The notes: generated from the letters alone by a model not told the origin. Counted from the stretch's first letter, positions 20,691 to 32,130 are shown. The stretch: DNA of 37,276 bases from Sergeia podlipaevii (GCA_030849805.1 JASANZ010002037.1:1-37276); one strand, 5' to 3'. Translations and numbers: made by a program.

Positions 20691-20691
20691 C
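20651..20691 (+). repeat. (CA)n followed by (TA)n microsatellite
   Basis: About seven CA units run directly into about thirteen AT units, 50 bases upstream of the coiled-coil gene. The compound repeat lies in its predicted leader or just before it, depending on the splice site used. Confidence 0.85.
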
Positions 20692-20725
20692 ACTATCATT
20701 GTTATTTACTGCTTTACTCCCTTAG
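20692..20725 (+). promoter_or_regulatory. Predicted trans-splice acceptor for the coiled-coil gene
   Basis: A pyrimidine-rich stretch at about 20692-20723 ends in AG at 20724-20725, which would leave a leader of only 18 nt. A longer leader would come from AG at 20477-20478 after a T run. There is no ATG between 20478 and 20744, so both choices give the same start. Confidence 0.35.
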
Positions 20726-20743
20726 CTTCCCGTGCGTGTAGTG

Positions 20744-23700
20744 ATGCACAACAGAAAAATGGCCACCACACCCGCCACATCTACTACAAAGGGGGCGAGC
20801 GCTTCACAAGCTTCGCACTCACGTGAAGGGAGCAGTGCGTCCGACAGGAGGCTTGACACAAGCATTGATTCGAGAGCTCGACGCGTGCGCTTTGCCGATG
20901 ATTCAGCGTTTTCTCCTTTCTATCAGCGCCATGGGCCCCATCATCAGGTTTTGCCTTTTTCTAAGACATCCCTGGCAGAGCAACGTGTCGGATACAACAA
21001 CGTGAGTAAAGTTGGGGCGAGAGAAGGATATGCGATGGTGGAGGAAGACTACAATAATTACCCAGAAGGCCATATGGCCGTAACAGGCGATGCATATAGG
21101 CGCGTTAGTGACGACGCGAGAGGGGGTGGCTATCCTGTTCATCTCACAGGGGATCAGCAGCTCCATCAACACCATCAACTCCAAGAGGGAAATAGTAGAT
21201 CTAATATTCAAAATAGAAACACCTCCATACTTGATGAGATATTGTCGAGGCAGCTCACAGACTCACAGCAACAGCAGCCACCATGGGATCAAGACCTCCT
21301 ACAAGATGCGAAGCCTCTATTGGATTCCTGTGATGACGTGAGTACTACTTCTATCGATGTGTACGCTAACGCATCTAAGGTGTTGCGCGAGTCACAGAAG
21401 CAAGTTCGATTGATGGAGACACGATGTGTTCATGCAGAGGCGGCGGAGGCGGCAGTTCGCCGAGCACTCATTGAAGCTATGGTGGATTCCAGTCTTCATG
21501 AAGGTCGCCGGAGTAGAGAGATTGGGGGTCATGATGATAGTACTAGTACATTATCGTGCTCAAAAGCGGTATATCAGCGTACTGGAGAAGATGATGGCAA
21601 AGGTGTGACAACGCAATACGCTACCTCACGGGAAATGGATCATGCTGAACGTGGGCTGCAGCAGAAGTTGCCCAATTTGCGGAAGACTGTTTTCGTGTTG
21701 CAAGAGGATAAGAGACAGCTTGAAGAAGCACTGATGGAGGCGACTGCGAGTACAGATGGGTTGATGCCATCCATTGCGCTATTCAAGGAGGAAGAAGCAA
21801 CAGAGCAAAGCAATAGCGTGAATGGAAATGAAGTGAGAAAGGATCATACACCAATGTCTGAGGAAAAGCAACGCACCTCAGAAATGCAGGAGCGCGTACT
21901 AGAAGCCGAAGCAGAGGCGCGGCTTGCTCGAGCGCAACTTTCCACCGCGCACGAGGAGCGTGCTCGACTCGTCTCTCAGCTCTCTCAACGTGAGGCGGAG
22001 GCAGTGCGGCTGCGGCTTGAGCTCGAGCAGTGGAAGCACACCTGTGAGGAAAGCGCTAGACAGGTGGTGCAGCTCGACAGCGCCAAGAGCAGGCTTGAAG
22101 CTCAGCTGCATGGAGCAGAGAAGCGGGAGCTCTGGCTAAGAGAGCACCTTCAGCATCGAAAAGTGCAGGCGAACAACAGCGATGTCGATGACGACGACAA
22201 TAATGTCAGCAAATCTGTTTGTAGTCTGTCAGATGCAAAAGCCTCCATGCTTGCTGCTGCGTCGCCAAGTATGTCACAACAGCAAATGGAGAACGTTTCC
22301 TCCGTGGAAGTAAGCGCCATCGCTGCGGTGGATGCGGCTCACACCGTTCGTGGTGAAGGAAAAAGACGAAAAAGCGGAAATCCAGGAAAATTAGGAGACG
22401 TTGACGCCGATTGTGCCAACAATGGAGAGGCTGCTGCTGCTGCTGCTGAGTTAAAACTCCAGGAACTTAAGAAAACCTGCATGGATCTACAAGAGCGGCA
22501 GTTAGATCTTCAGGCTGAGCTTGCTGTGTCGGAGCGACGACACACAGATGCCTTGACACGGCAGCGGGAGGCCGAACATGCTGTTGAGCTGTGGCAGACG
22601 CAGTGTGAGCATGAGCAGAATGAGAAGCGCAAGACTTTGGAGCAACTGGTCGCGTTACAGCGCGAAGTGCGTAGGGCGAAGGAGGTGGAGGCGCAGCTGG
22701 CGAACTCCACTCAAGCCTGCAACGCGCTCAAGGCGGAGCTGCAAGAGGCGGCGGTACACTGGGATCGAGTGAAGATGGAGCTTCATGCATTGACTGCGAT
22801 TCTCTTGGAGGAAGCAAGAGAAGCAGATATGAAGGATGGTCGCGATGAAGGAGAGAGCAGTGATGCGGGGTTGATGCAGCGGCTGCTTCAAGGGATGCCA
22901 CGAGATTTTAGTGACGGCATGGAGGATATCTCATTGACTTGTGCACCATCATCATCATTCTCACCACAGCAGCAGCAGCAGCAGCATCATCATGACCCAC
23001 AAGTTCCTTTGCCAAGCACATTTATCGGCAACCGTGTTGATGGTGGGACAAGGGAAGAGAGGGCTATCAATAAGAAGCGTGCAAGCACGCAAGATGGTGT
23101 TCTACAGCTCCTGAGAGACCTACGTGTGACGATGGAGGAGCGCCGGGACAGCACAGCGAGGAAGTCTGTGCTTCTGGAGCTGAAAGGTGCGGAGGCCAAC
23201 GATGTGCAAACGCAGAAGTGGCGACTTGAGCAACAACAACAACAGCAGCAAGAAAAGATAGAATTGCTTTCTCATGCACTCGCAGAGTCTCAAGAGCGTG
23301 AGGCAGCAGCACGAGCTGCACTTGTGGAGGCTCAAAGTGCTCTACAGCGCTTGAGGGAATCCGCAACGGCAGCGAAGCAACATCAGACGGAGGAGCAGCG
23401 GCTATGGCTTGGAGAGGCGGAGACAGCAGAAGGGACGAAGGGACGGGGAGGTATTATGGCGCTCGCACGACGACAGGCAGAGCTGGTGAAGAATGCCATA
23501 AGAGAATACGGAGGCACTGGTGCTACCACCTCGGTTGCCACTGCCTCTACACACACTGCAAAGCCCACTAAAGACAAGAAAACCCCAGAAGCCTTTGTGG
23601 AGGATGACAGCGTTCAAGCAGGCACCTGCTGTTCTTCGCAATCACAAGAGGCCGCACGCGACTCCCTGGCAAGAGAACTTTTAACTACCTTGGAGGGTAG

Positions 23701-26656
23701 TCACAAGAATCTGCTGACGCTGCTTTCTCATGTACGTGACAGCCACACGACGATGCGCACTGCACGGGAGAAGGCAAAACACAACGAGTTTAGCCACGCG
23801 CAAGCACGAACCCACATCGCCACGCTGAAAGCTCAGGTGTTAGATCAGGAAAGAGCCGCACGGGTCATGGCGCAGAAAAACAAGACAGTTGTCGAGTCCC
23901 TTCGAAAAGCGCACGAGGAGTCTCTCGAGGGCGTGGCGGCGCGGTCACGAGAAGCTTCCGTGCTGGAAGCCGCACTTGCAGAGGCTCGAGAAGAAAGCAT
24001 GAAACTGCGGGGTAAAGTGAAATCATTACTGATGGAGATGCAAAGCATGGAAGCAAGAGCGGCGGAAGCGGAGCGCCGTGTTGAGGAGCATACTGCAGAG
24101 CTGGAGACGGTTGCGCACACGCTGGCTGACAGTCACGATGAGCTCGTAGCTGTGCGCGGTCGTTTGGAGAACGGCGTAGAAACACAGACACGTCTCGAGT
24201 CGCTGCTACAGGCACGCCACAGTGATGTGGAAGTCCTTTACATGGCCTTAGAGGAGTGTATGCGGCTTATATCATTTTTACTTTACCAACACAGTACACT
24301 GGTAAGCCAAAAGCGGCTGCAGCGCGAGCTCAGTCGCGAAGATCAAAAGATGGCCTCGTCCATCACCGAGGTGCTGCGCGCACTGCGCTTTACGCATAGT
24401 GGCGCGGTGCACTGCCTACGCAACTATTCCACATTTGGAGCTTCTAGTGGTGCTACGGCTGGCGATGGCGGAGACGACTGCAACTTCTCTAATCCTGAAG
24501 AAAGTCATCGCACCAGAAGTACTAGTGCTAGAGCAGTACTCAGTGACATGGATGATGTGGTCAACACCGTCGCCGCCACCTCAGAGGGGAGGAAGAAGAG
24601 AAGTGGTCATTGCGAATTTGTGGATAGCACAGCGGCAGCACTGAGAGAGATCTCTCATAGTAAGGTGGTTGCACGGCATGCGTACCAGTCGCTTATGGCA
24701 TCAATGGGGATGGGAACCACTGCTGATGTTGCTGCTGCTGCTGCTAGCACTGGGAGAGGGCGGAGTGAAGTCAAGGACAATGCTAGTAGGAGTCAGACAC
24801 CTGAGACCGAAAATACGCTGAAACCGTTCACCGGGGACACGGAGGAGCTACGGCGATGCTCTTCAAGACGGTCTTTGCGGGTCTACGCGCTTGCAGTGCG
24901 GGCGATCTTGCGTCTTGCGTGGCTTCAGAAGTGCCGTGGGGCTGTGCTAGAGTCCACCATCACCACGCACCAACTCGTCTTTACGAGGTCTCATTACCCA
25001 TTGACCGTTGATAGATCTTTTGCTACCACTTCTGCAAGTGGTGGTGCGCAGGCCATGCGGCAGGCTAAGCAAAGAGTGAAGTTTATTGACAATAACGGAG
25101 AAGGAGAAGAAGGAAAGCGAGAAAGTACTTGTGAGGGGGAGCGTGCAGTGAAGGCTTCTACCCCGCTACTGGCGTTGCTTTCATGGCCCACCATTGACAC
25201 CTACAGTCGCCGTCTGGAGCACCAGGTGATGCCACAGGTGGCGTTGCCTGCACTCACTGATCTACTAGCCTCTCTACACTACATCGTTAATGAAAAAGGT
25301 TCCACGGCGGCATCTGAAACCGCTTTAGGGGTACAGAACGGCAATAACAATAATAAAAATAATCATTATAATATGAGTGCCATAGGCAGTGGTGACGGTG
25401 TTCCTTCTTCCTCACACGGCGTGCTGGACTTTACCTCACTGTTTACTACACACGAGTTCACCACTTCTGCAACTGCGGTGGATGTCGAGGCACAGCAACC
25501 ACCACAGCATCAACATCTTTCTGGCATCACATCTTCGTACTCGCTGGTGCATTACCTGATGCAGGCCACGCGTCTTGTTGACAGGGCAGTGGAGAACCAA
25601 ATTTTCTTTGGAATTGACAGCGACGCTACTATATGCAAGAGGAGGAACAGTAGTTGCTCTTTACGTGGTAGTCACAGCGATGCTTTAAAGCATTCTTACA
25701 ATGTTGGATCTTCGTGGGCAACAACAGTTCGAGGCAAGCCCGCCGCTTTTCCGCCTTTGCCCTTGTTGTCATCGAGTCTTCAGGGCGGTGACGCCATGAG
25801 CTCCGCCCGCCCTGCTCTTGCTCTCCAACAGCTACTCACCTACACCGAGATGCACGCGCGTGAGCTGGAGGAACACGTGGTCGCTTGCAGACGCGACATG
25901 GCAGCTCTCGCTCGCCAGAACACGCAGCTTGGTGCTGCTCTGCAGCGGAAACATGACTCCCAGGCTTCTATCGCTGCTGACATTGCCTCCCTGGAGGCTC
26001 TCGTCTCTGAGCGGCCTACACAGGAGGCCTTTGATGCCGCGAGGGAGCAGTTGCTGAAAGCTCTTGAGCAGGTGGCGTCCGAGAGGACGGCGCGGCGCGA
26101 GGCAGAGGCGGCCGTGGCAGACTTGAAAGCCAGCGAGATGGGCTGGTACGCTGCCCAGCAAGCGTTGAAGAGCGAGGTGCGTTCTCTCAACATTGAGCTT
26201 GCAAGAGTCAACGCGATTGAAGGGGCGGCTGAGGCTGCCTCGGTGTCGGCGAATCTCAGTGCTCTGCACCTTCAGTCTTCCTACACGGAAGCGACAAGTG
26301 CCAACGATCGTGGCGGTGATGGACTTTTTTACCGTTTCACACAGAGGCACGTGAGAGGAGTGGAGAGAGGTCCTTCTCGCTCTGAGTCACTGCTGGGTGG
26401 AGGGAACTACTTCAACGCCGTACTCATCGGTTCCGCCGGGAAGAGTGACCCTCGGCACTACACGCAAGGTGCAACGCGACATAGTGGTGAGAGTGGTGGC
26501 GGCGGGGATCGTTGCCGTTCGTTGCAAGGCGAAGGTTTGGCAGAGCGGTCTGAGCGGGGGCCCAATAATAGCACTAGGAACGCGAGCTTAGAGTTATATG
26601 AACCAGCAATCGTGCGGGAAAAGCGGATGCGGTTAAAGCAGCAGGATCAAGAATGA
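20744..26656 (+). CDS. Large coiled-coil protein with two RVxF-type motifs
   Basis: 1970 residues from the first ATG; a GTG at 20732 in frame is rejected, and a second ATG lies five codons downstream. Heptad-rich, Glu/Ala/Arg/Leu-dominated coiled coils occur at about 378-472, 571-686, 797-886, 1007-1176 and 1702-1826, with shorter ones near 210-255 and 305-335. They are separated by Ser/Gln/Gly-rich linkers holding Gln and His runs. RVRF at 47-50 and RVKF at 1444-1447, each followed by hydrophobic-Asp, match the docking motif for protein phosphatase 1. A basic-hydrophobic helix near 1376-1400 is distinctive. No motor, ATPase or other catalytic domain is visible. I do not recognise the family; a cytoskeletal, basal-body or flagellar scaffold is a reasonable inference from coiled coils alone. 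Confidence 0.85.
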   Translation: MHNRKMATTPATSTTKGASASQASHSREGSSASDRRLDTSIDSRARRVRFADDSAFSPFYQRHGPHHQVLPFSKTSLAEQRVGYNNVSKVGAREGYAMVEEDYNNYPEGHMAVTGDAYRRVSDDARGGGYPVHLTGDQQLHQHHQLQEGNSRSNIQNRNTSILDEILSRQLTDSQQQQPPWDQDLLQDAKPLLDSCDDVSTTSIDVYANASKVLRESQKQVRLMETRCVHAEAAEAAVRRALIEAMVDSSLHEGRRSREIGGHDDSTSTLSCSKAVYQRTGEDDGKGVTTQYATSREMDHAERGLQQKLPNLRKTVFVLQEDKRQLEEALMEATASTDGLMPSIALFKEEEATEQSNSVNGNEVRKDHTPMSEEKQRTSEMQERVLEAEAEARLARAQLSTAHEERARLVSQLSQREAEAVRLRLELEQWKHTCEESARQVVQLDSAKSRLEAQLHGAEKRELWLREHLQHRKVQANNSDVDDDDNNVSKSVCSLSDAKASMLAAASPSMSQQQMENVSSVEVSAIAAVDAAHTVRGEGKRRKSGNPGKLGDVDADCANNGEAAAAAAELKLQELKKTCMDLQERQLDLQAELAVSERRHTDALTRQREAEHAVELWQTQCEHEQNEKRKTLEQLVALQREVRRAKEVEAQLANSTQACNALKAELQEAAVHWDRVKMELHALTAILLEEAREADMKDGRDEGESSDAGLMQRLLQGMPRDFSDGMEDISLTCAPSSSFSPQQQQQQHHHDPQVPLPSTFIGNRVDGGTREERAINKKRASTQDGVLQLLRDLRVTMEERRDSTARKSVLLELKGAEANDVQTQKWRLEQQQQQQQEKIELLSHALAESQEREAAARAALVEAQSALQRLRESATAAKQHQTEEQRLWLGEAETAEGTKGRGGIMALARRQAELVKNAIREYGGTGATTSVATASTHTAKPTKDKKTPEAFVEDDSVQAGTCCSSQSQEAARDSLARELLTTLEGSHKNLLTLLSHVRDSHTTMRTAREKAKHNEFSHAQARTHIATLKAQVLDQERAARVMAQKNKTVVESLRKAHEESLEGVAARSREASVLEAALAEAREESMKLRGKVKSLLMEMQSMEARAAEAERRVEEHTAELETVAHTLADSHDELVAVRGRLENGVETQTRLESLLQARHSDVEVLYMALEECMRLISFLLYQHSTLVSQKRLQRELSREDQKMASSITEVLRALRFTHSGAVHCLRNYSTFGASSGATAGDGGDDCNFSNPEESHRTRSTSARAVLSDMDDVVNTVAATSEGRKKRSGHCEFVDSTAAALREISHSKVVARHAYQSLMASMGMGTTADVAAAAASTGRGRSEVKDNASRSQTPETENTLKPFTGDTEELRRCSSRRSLRVYALAVRAILRLAWLQKCRGAVLESTITTHQLVFTRSHYPLTVDRSFATTSASGGAQAMRQAKQRVKFIDNNGEGEEGKRESTCEGERAVKASTPLLALLSWPTIDTYSRRLEHQVMPQVALPALTDLLASLHYIVNEKGSTAASETALGVQNGNNNNKNNHYNMSAIGSGDGVPSSSHGVLDFTSLFTTHEFTTSATAVDVEAQQPPQHQHLSGITSSYSLVHYLMQATRLVDRAVENQIFFGIDSDATICKRRNSSCSLRGSHSDALKHSYNVGSSWATTVRGKPAAFPPLPLLSSSLQGGDAMSSARPALALQQLLTYTEMHARELEEHVVACRRDMAALARQNTQLGAALQRKHDSQASIAADIASLEALVSERPTQEAFDAAREQLLKALEQVASERTARREAEAAVADLKASEMGWYAAQQALKSEVRSLNIELARVNAIEGAAEAASVSANLSALHLQSSYTEATSANDRGGDGLFYRFTQRHVRGVERGPSRSESLLGGGNYFNAVLIGSAGKSDPRHYTQGATRHSGESGGGGDRCRSLQGEGLAERSERGPNNSTRNASLELYEPAIVREKRMRLKQQDQE

Positions 26657-27218
26657 GTGATACTGAAAAAAAAAAGCGAAGAAAGATGGCAATGTGACGG
26701 AGAGTTTTTTTTTTTTTTTAGATAACTCTGTCGTGTGTTATATACATACAATGTTGCTATTTTTTATTATTGATTTCCATTATTTTTTTTTTGTTTGTAC
26801 TCTATTGCGTGGAAAATAAAAAGAAGAAAAATAAATACTGTTCTTTTATTCGGAAAAATTTCACCCGCGCACAGTAATGTAGCACTGAAGTGTGTGTGTT
26901 TTTTTTTGGGTCACACGCTACTGACTGGACATTTTTTTTTACAACAAACCAAAATGCTATAATTTTTTTTTTATTATCCCTTTTTTCATTCAAAATGCAT
27001 ATAACTATCTTTTCCCGCGGTGCAAGTAGTACAGAAACGTATTCATATAGGAGGCAGCAGTGCACATTAGCTGGTACTGCCGGGCTTTTGCATTTTCTTT
27101 CTCTCTCTCTCTCTCTCTCTCTCTCGTGCACTCGTCATTCAAAGATAAAGGAATTGAGAGTTTGAAAACACGAGATATACACACAAGAAAAAATTACAAT
27201 TTTTAGTCGGTTGCGCTC
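26657..27218. other. Spacer of 0.56 kb, shortest in the window
   Basis: It contains T runs at about 26705-26719 and 26780-26791, further T tracts near 26900-26975, and a strong CT tract just before the ATG6 gene. No gene is seen. Confidence 0.6.
27091..27144 (+). promoter_or_regulatory. (CT)n polypyrimidine tract and trans-splice acceptor for ATG6
   Basis: About thirteen CT units at 27100-27125 are followed by a short pyrimidine-rich link and AG at 27143-27144. The leader would be about 74 nt with no ATG before 27219. This is the clearest splice signal in the window. Confidence 0.55.
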
Positions 27219-27780
27219 ATGTATCCTTCACCGATAGACGCGACTGGCATGCCAGCCGCCGGTAGTCCTCTTGGCTCTGCCGCTCCTGCAGCAGCACAGT
27301 TTTCTTCTTCTCCAGTTAAGGCTGCCCCACCTGCGTTGGTACTTGCGTTGCGATGCTGCCAATGCCGACGTATTTTTCTCACCGGCTCACCCGAGCTTGC
27401 GTGCGCCACCACAACGCCGGAGGCAGCTGCACCAGCAGCTGTGGCCCCGCCGCCTTTCTCGTGGAGTGGTGGTGGTGGGGATAGCAGTAGCCCGTCTATT
27501 CAGCGCACAGTATCAAAGCCGTGGCGTCCACAAGGATATCTCTCTTCTTGCCAGCCTTCGGCAGGTGGCGCGGCAAGGCCTTCACGCACAACGACAGCGG
27601 TGTCACAAGGAGTGGACAGTACACGTGAAAGCGTGGAGAGCGAGGCTTCTGTCAAGGCGCGCTATGAGGCTGCATCGCAACGGCAACGTGTGAAGGATGC
27701 CTTGATCGCAGGCACTACATCTACAGCTATGGGTTTAGCAAACAAAAAGCACGATGATGAGCGATATCATCATCATCAGC

Positions 27781-27815
<35 letters not shown>

Positions 27816-30800
27816 GAGCTGGTGGAAGGGGAAGGCGATGCTCTACACGTCTCGCTTCCCGCGCAGCATGATGATGCCAAAAAGCAGGCAGATGTAAATG
27901 TCTGCGGCTTCTCGCAGCGCGTACTGCACTCTTCTGCAGTTACGTGGTCCCGCGACTATGGCTTGCTGATTCCTAGTCCGTTGTCCTTGTGGGCTCATTC
28001 TCATCCTCGTAAGCATTCACGACGTGACCACCATGTAGAGGAGAGTGCAGTGCATAGCTCACAAGGTAGCATCCACGCGGACCTTTACTTCTCCAGCCAC
28101 CCGCAGGCAAGAAGCGCAACAAGTCCCATCCTGGTAGATACTGACTGTAGAAATATTGATAGCGGCATGCGAAGGGAGAAGACGGATAGTAGTGGCAATG
28201 GGACGGGTGACTCTTTGATCAACAACGAGGACGACTTGCAGGCGTGGTATGCACGACTGCAGCAGCTGGGTCGCGACCAGGCTCTCACCGCTCGACTTCC
28301 AGCGCGTGTCTCGCAGTATATTGCGTACCCTTTCGACTTCCTGTCGGACACAGATGCGGCCGAGATGATGAAGGAGGTATGGGGAGCGCTTGGTCCCGCT
28401 CCTTGCAAGCGCGGAGTGAATACAGAGGAGGGGAAAGAAGAGGATGAGCTTTCGAGTGCATTTCAGCAGCCGCTGCCACGTCATGTGCCCCGTTCGAATT
28501 CTGGAGCAGCAAAGGGGGCGGGCATCACCACCAATACTGCTGCGGCCGCCTTAGCAACGACCTCCCTTTGCTTTCCTACACCTGGAGAACAACAAGAAAT
28601 GCAAGGAAAAAGAAGAAGAAGAAGAAACGATGGTGGCATCTATTCTCCGTTGCAGTTTGACAAAGAAGAGGTAGATGGGATTTCGGGACGGGATGTGGAG
28701 GATGGCGTCACAAAAAAGGATCGATATACGGACTGGGAAAGTATCAGTGCTGGAGCGGTAGCGGAGCATCTTCATCGGTCTCTCTATGACCACTTAGTGC
28801 GCGGTCCTCCACTCACGGAGACACTACCCGCAGTGTCCACTATGAAGAGGGCTATACTCAATGGCGATGGCGATGCATCTGCTGCTGCTGTTTTACGCGG
28901 TATTGATGGCGGTAAGATTTTTATACCTGCACCGTCATCAGCGATAGGAAAAGGGACACAGTTTCAGCAGCACGACATTTCTCAGGATATAACCCCGATA
29001 CCTTTCGGCTCTCCATCTCTCCCCTTGATGTTGCCTATGTGTACACGATGTTGGAGCCAACACGCACTGCCTTCTGCACAGAGAGACGTGGAGCGCGTCA
29101 TGGAGGACGTGGTGGCACTTGCTGCAAGCTGCCCTCCGCGTGAGTCGAGCATGATTTTGTGTTACGCGGAGAAACATTCTGATGGCTCTTCTTCTTGTCT
29201 TGCTTCTCACTCAGCTCACGGGGTGCCGTCATTCGCCTCATCACCGCAGCTCGGTGGTGATGTCTCACCCTGCCACAACCGCGGAGATGTGCAGCGAGAA
29301 CGGCGCTTGTTCACAGCGGACCCGACGGATGTGGTGCTAGATGCGCTGGGTGTCAGTTCGGTAGATCCACATGTACAGCATACAGTGAGTCTGTTGGAGG
29401 ACCAGAGACCCTCCATGCTGCGCGGCACGCACACATCATCAGACAACAACATCCACCCCAGCCTTCTCTCCAAGCTCCCGTACAGGGGAATACCGAAAAG
29501 CGCTTGTGGTGTTGACGGCGGAGGCGTTTCTATGGCAGACTCTACTGCTGCTGGTGCTGCTGCTTCTCTATATGAGGAGATTGCCGGCTACGATGTGGTA
29601 AACGGGGAAGACGACAAGGAGGACACGCTGCTTGCCCAGCTGCATATGGAGCTCGCGGCGGCACGAACGGAAGAAGCAGCACTGCAACGCGAGGCCGCTG
29701 GCATTCACGAAATCATTGTCGCGCTGGACGCGGAGCTGCAACGAGGGCGTGACGTGGAGTGGATACCGCTGGCGTCACGCGAGGCCGCAACACAGGTGGC
29801 CGATGCCTTTGAGAAGCGTGACGAGGCAGCTAGCCGTATGCTCGCAATCCAACAGCTCATGCAGAGCGGCGCCTACTTCGAGGACACCTCCATTGATGAA
29901 ATCGCCTTTGCGATTGACGTGTCCTGTGGCGGAGGCATTGGATGCATTGGAGGCTTTCGACTTGGTCTTGTTGCACCGTACCGACGAGGCAGCGTCGGAG
30001 CACACCTACTGCCAGAGTCCTCTTCGTCTGCTGTTGTCAACCCACAGGCAGGTGCTTCCGGCGGTGCTACCACTTCCGCGCGCACGGTACGTCCTGCGTC
30101 CAGCGGGAGCCCACCGATATTGCGCGCAGACTTACGAGACCACCCACTAGGAGGCACAACTGTGGTCAGCCCGATGGTGGCAGCAGCAACGGCAGCAAGC
30201 ATGCGTGGAGCACCGTATGAAGTTGCCATTGCACGTCAAGTAGTGGCTCGTCAAACCCTCTACAGCCGTCGTCTTCTCGGCAGCAGCGACGAAGGCAGCG
30301 AGTCCACTGTTGCTACTGCTGCATCGGCGGTGGTGTCTCCGCTTGAGGTGAACACCGCATGTGGTATTCTTGTCCAGTTGCTCAACTATTTAGCGAAGGT
30401 GAACCGCTACGCGTTTGAGAGCGCCATTCTGCATGAGCGCGGTGCACGTTCCACGGTAGATGTACTGCGTCAAGCCCAACACGCAAACGATGAGGCTTCA
30501 TCTGCTACCGCCACCACACCATCAACCGCGGCGAGTGCGCTCTCAGCAATGCTCTTTGGTCGAACTTCTCAGAAACCACCAGCGTCACAAGGGAATTTGC
30601 GCGCTTCTTCTTGTTCTCTCTCCTCCTTGCGTGCGTCGCATCGCACTATGGCGGTGAAGCCGCACGTGGTAGAGAAGACAGTCGATTTCTTTATCACCGA
30701 CCGTTTCTTTTCCTGGAGAACCTTCGGTGCCGGCTGCGTCGCTGTGTGCAGCTGTATTGCCGAACTGTGTGGCCACCTCTCAGAGTCTCTTGAGGTGGCG

Positions 30801-31313
30801 CGGGCGATACAGAAGGAGAGAGGAAGGGATGCCGAGCGTGCCACTGCTGCTCACGCGCGTGAGGAAAGTCCTTCTATGGTGCCGGAGAAAACTGGCAGCG
30901 AGTGCAAACAGCTTTCAGAGGAATGCGTGGTGGCAAAAGGCGTTGTGCCCCACTCAGTACAAGAGGTAATCTTGTGTGCCAAGTCTCTTGAAAACAAGGT
31001 AAGTGCGAGGAATCCAATGATTAGCCAACTACCTTCTTCTCTCGCTACGCCGTTGTCTCTACCCGGTCATATGCAGTCGGTGTGCAATGCATCTACGTCA
31101 ACTCACTCTCCACCCTTCGCTTCTTGTGTAGGCAAGGCAGTACTCAGTAGCTGCCCGCCGTTCGAGATGGGAAATGGGACGGTCTCGGGCTGTTCCGTCG
31201 CGCAAGGCTCTGTAAGTGACGAGGTGTGGTCACTCGCAATGTGCCACCTTCTGGCAAACGTGAAGTGGTGTGTGTCGGTGACGGCGGAACTGGAGAGGAT
31301 AGCGCAGCAGTGA
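27219..31313 (+). CDS. ATG6: Beclin-1/ATG6/Vps30 homologue, greatly enlarged
   Basis: 1364 residues, about three times human Beclin 1. The family subunit joins Vps34 and Vps15 to make phosphatidylinositol 3-phosphate in autophagy and endosomal sorting. Family marks appear in the right order: CxxC at 46-49, a second CxxC at 608-611, a coiled coil at about 804-885, then pieces of the evolutionarily conserved (BARA) domain. These are IGCIGGFRLG at 907-916, a block at 1044-1078 like the Beclin NAAWGQTVLLL region, an aromatic block at 1150-1185 (DFF and RFFSW), and a C-terminal block at 1336-1358 with LLANVKW at 1344-1350, close to Beclin LTNLKW. Low-complexity insertions separate them, including 13 Gln at 187-199. 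The start is the first ATG of the leader. A Bcl-2-binding BH3 motif was not recognised. Confidence 0.82.
27777..27815 (+). repeat. CAG/CAA repeat encoding 13 glutamines
   Basis: One CAG and twelve CAA codons in a row code for Gln187-Gln199 of the ATG6 homologue, directly after three His codons. The nearly pure CAA run suggests recent slippage and probable length variation. Confidence 0.85.
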
Positions 31314-32111
31314 TGTTGGCAACTTCGATGTACATCTAGTGAAATGCATTTGCGTTTGTGTGTGTGTGTGTATTCAGTTTATACATTTTTTTTTGTAGCT
31401 CCTCCTTCTTTAGTTCATTGGTTTCCCCTCAGAAGTAGTTTCCAGATAAATAAAATAAATAAAAATTGTTTTAGTGTTTTCATTTGCTCTTTGTATATGG
31501 GGTTAGGTGCGCTGCGTAGCATTTATATATTTATATATATATAAAGGAAAAATCATCTCCTTTGATCTTCAAATGCAATTTCTTCATTATTATTTTTTAT
31601 GTATATCCTTCTCATCTCTTTTTCTGCTTGGTCTTTTTTTGTGTGTGTCTGTGTGTTGTGAGTACGACAGTACTTCTTTTTTTTTTTTAGTTCTTCTTCA
31701 ATTGGGGCGTAGCAGTGTGCTTCACTTGCTTCATTCTTTTTTTTTCTTCTTTCATTCTTTCTTCTCGCTTTAGTTAGAGAACAACAACCAAAACAGCAAC
31801 CAAAAGAGTTTGAATTTTTGTTTTCCATTATTTTTTTTCCCCCTCTTTCTTCGTTCTTTCGCTACATTTACATACTACTTCTGCTCTTTTTTTTTTCTTT
31901 TCACTAGTATCCCTATTACCTGCAACGTCTAAGAAGGAAAGAAAGAAGACTCTGCTGATATAGTGTCTCTTTTCTGTCGTCGTTGTTTCTTTTCCCTTTC
32001 TCTCATATTTTTTTCTTGGCAACTATAGCTAGAAAAGCTGAAGAGGCAGAGCACTGTGCTGTACGTACACACAGACATACACACATACATTGACCCACGT
32101 ACGGACAGGTT

Positions 32112-32130
32112 TGTGTGTGTGTGTGTGTGT
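32112..32130 (+). repeat. (TG)n microsatellite
   Basis: About nine TG units lie between the ATG6 and WD40 genes, with no coding context. Confidence 0.85.

Larger units (their letters stand above)
19517..20743. other. Spacer of 1.2 kb with complementary GA and CT tracts
   Basis: It holds a (GA)n tract at about 19536-19555 and (CT)n tracts at about 19625-19641 and 19879-19898, a T9-A18 run at 20375-20401, and CA plus AT microsatellites at 20651-20691. A tRNA-like motif on the minus strand at 20130-20200 is listed separately. No protein gene is seen. Confidence 0.6.

Noticed and set aside
20732..20743. GTG start four codons upstream of the coiled-coil gene
   Set aside because: Not an ATG; the first ATG in the leader is 20744.
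20744..26656. Kinesin, myosin or SMC identity for the coiled-coil protein
   Set aside because: There is no P-loop, motor head or ABC signature anywhere in the 1970 residues.
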